Below, in pieces: positions 43,062-43,421 of a stretch of DNA of 43,421 bases (position 1 is its first letter; each line of letters begins with the position of its first letter). The DNA is from Desertifilum tharense IPPAS B-1220 (GTDB lineage Bacteria > Cyanobacteriota > Cyanobacteriia > Cyanobacteriales > Desertifilaceae), in assembly GCF_001746915.1 (NCBI RefSeq), contig NZ_MJGC01000075.1, forward strand, positions 1 through 43,421, given 5' to 3'. The translations under genes and the position numbers were made by a program. Below the pieces are notes generated by a model. That model ran no database searches. It was not told the origin of the DNA and saw only the letters and a list, made by a program, of their open reading frames with translations.

Positions 43062-43250
43062 TTAGACGACTAAAAAATTTAGCGCCCCAACCACAAGAAC
43101 CAGAACCACCCACAGCCCCGATCCTAGGAAAATCAAAGATTTAGACTGTTGCCAGTTTTGCGGAGAAGCGTACGCAACAGGAACGCCTACAACCATGACA
43201 AACGACAAAATCACCAGGGCAGCTAAGGTAAGTTGAAATAAGATTGACAT
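43062..43250 (-). CDS. psbZ: Photosystem II reaction centre protein Z
   Basis: The 62-residue protein has two membrane helices (about 4-27 and 38-60) and the family sentence LVILSFVMVVGVPVAYASPQNWQQSKSLIFLGSGLWVVLVLVVGALNFLVV. PsbZ (Ycf9) sits at the edge of the photosystem II core and stabilises its contact with antenna and carotenoid. GGGAG lies seven bases before ATG 43250. It is followed by ribH on the same strand. Confidence 0.98.
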   Translation of the reverse strand: MSILFQLTLAALVILSFVMVVGVPVAYASPQNWQQSKSLIFLGSGLWVVLVLVVGALNFLVV

Positions 43251-43337
43251 TTTTGTTCTCCCAACGAAAGCTTAAAGCTGGACAAAACGATTTAAACCTG
43301 ACTCTTAAGCTACCAAAAAATGGCACCGATCGGAGGA

Positions 43338-43421
43338 GGGAATTGGGAGTTGGGAGTTGGGAGTTGGGGAAGAAGGGAGTTGGGAGTTGGGAGTTGGGGG
43401 TTGGGGAAGAAGAGGGAGTTG
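43338..43421. repeat. Low-complexity GGGAGTT-type repeat at the right edge
   Basis: Tandem GAGTTGG units in two blocks, each ending in GGGGAAGAAG, of the same family as at 1-104; the array is cut by the window end. Confidence 0.85.

Overview
The window is chromosomal DNA from a cyanobacterium, probably a filamentous one of the Oscillatoriales type; the genus cannot be fixed from sequence alone. The evidence is the very frequent HIP1 octamer (GCGATCGC), the photosynthesis genes gun4 and psbZ, the cyanobacterial gene pair psbZ-ribH, a CoaR/CoaT cobalt pair, a bilin-type GAF sensor kinase, XisH/XisI proteins, pentapeptide proteins, and intergenic low-complexity repeats built on GGGAGTT and ACTCAGC-like units. 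No rRNA, tRNA, CRISPR array or complete insertion sequence was seen.

Layout. 1-280 is repeat DNA. 0.28-1.5 kb (minus) holds gun4 behind a small nucleotidyltransferase gene. 1.7-2.9 kb (plus) holds two pentapeptide-repeat genes, followed by a Cache-HAMP histidine kinase (3.1-5.3 kb). 5.3-13.1 kb, all minus, is an accessory block: a large TPR-CHAT (caspase-like) protein, a small acidic protein translationally coupled to a two-helix membrane protein, an orphan DUF433 antitoxin-like gene, and a TPR paralogue that stops just before the CHAT domain. 13.3-21.6 kb holds divergent genes for penicillin-binding protein 1C and an alpha-2-macroglobulin-like lipoprotein. 21.8-27.0 kb holds an RTX/metzincin/FG-GAP protein closely followed by a TIGR03032 protein. 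27.2-28.7 kb is a small accessory cluster (RelE-type toxin-antitoxin, XisI, XisH).

28.8-31.9 kb is the divergent cobalt-export pair coaT/coaR with a clear MerR-type operator. 31.9-38.2 kb is signalling: a REC-wHTH-HPt-REC-REC regulator, a ComFB/DUF1830 pair, and a two-component pair whose kinase carries both cysteine motifs of a DXCF cyanobacteriochrome. 38.2-38.7 kb is repeat DNA including a MITE-like element. 38.7-43.4 kb is housekeeping: metK, a HAD phosphatase, rps1, ribH and psbZ, ending in the same repeat family as the left edge.

Most likely to be new: (i) the TPR-CHAT / acidic protein / CorA-shaped membrane protein cluster, which has the form of a protease-triggered membrane effector system (inference); (ii) a PBP1C-linked alpha-2-macroglobulin that has lost its thioester; (iii) a protein-like reading frame with no normal start between pbpC and that gene; (iv) the RTX-metzincin-integrin-like protein with its TIGR03032 partner.
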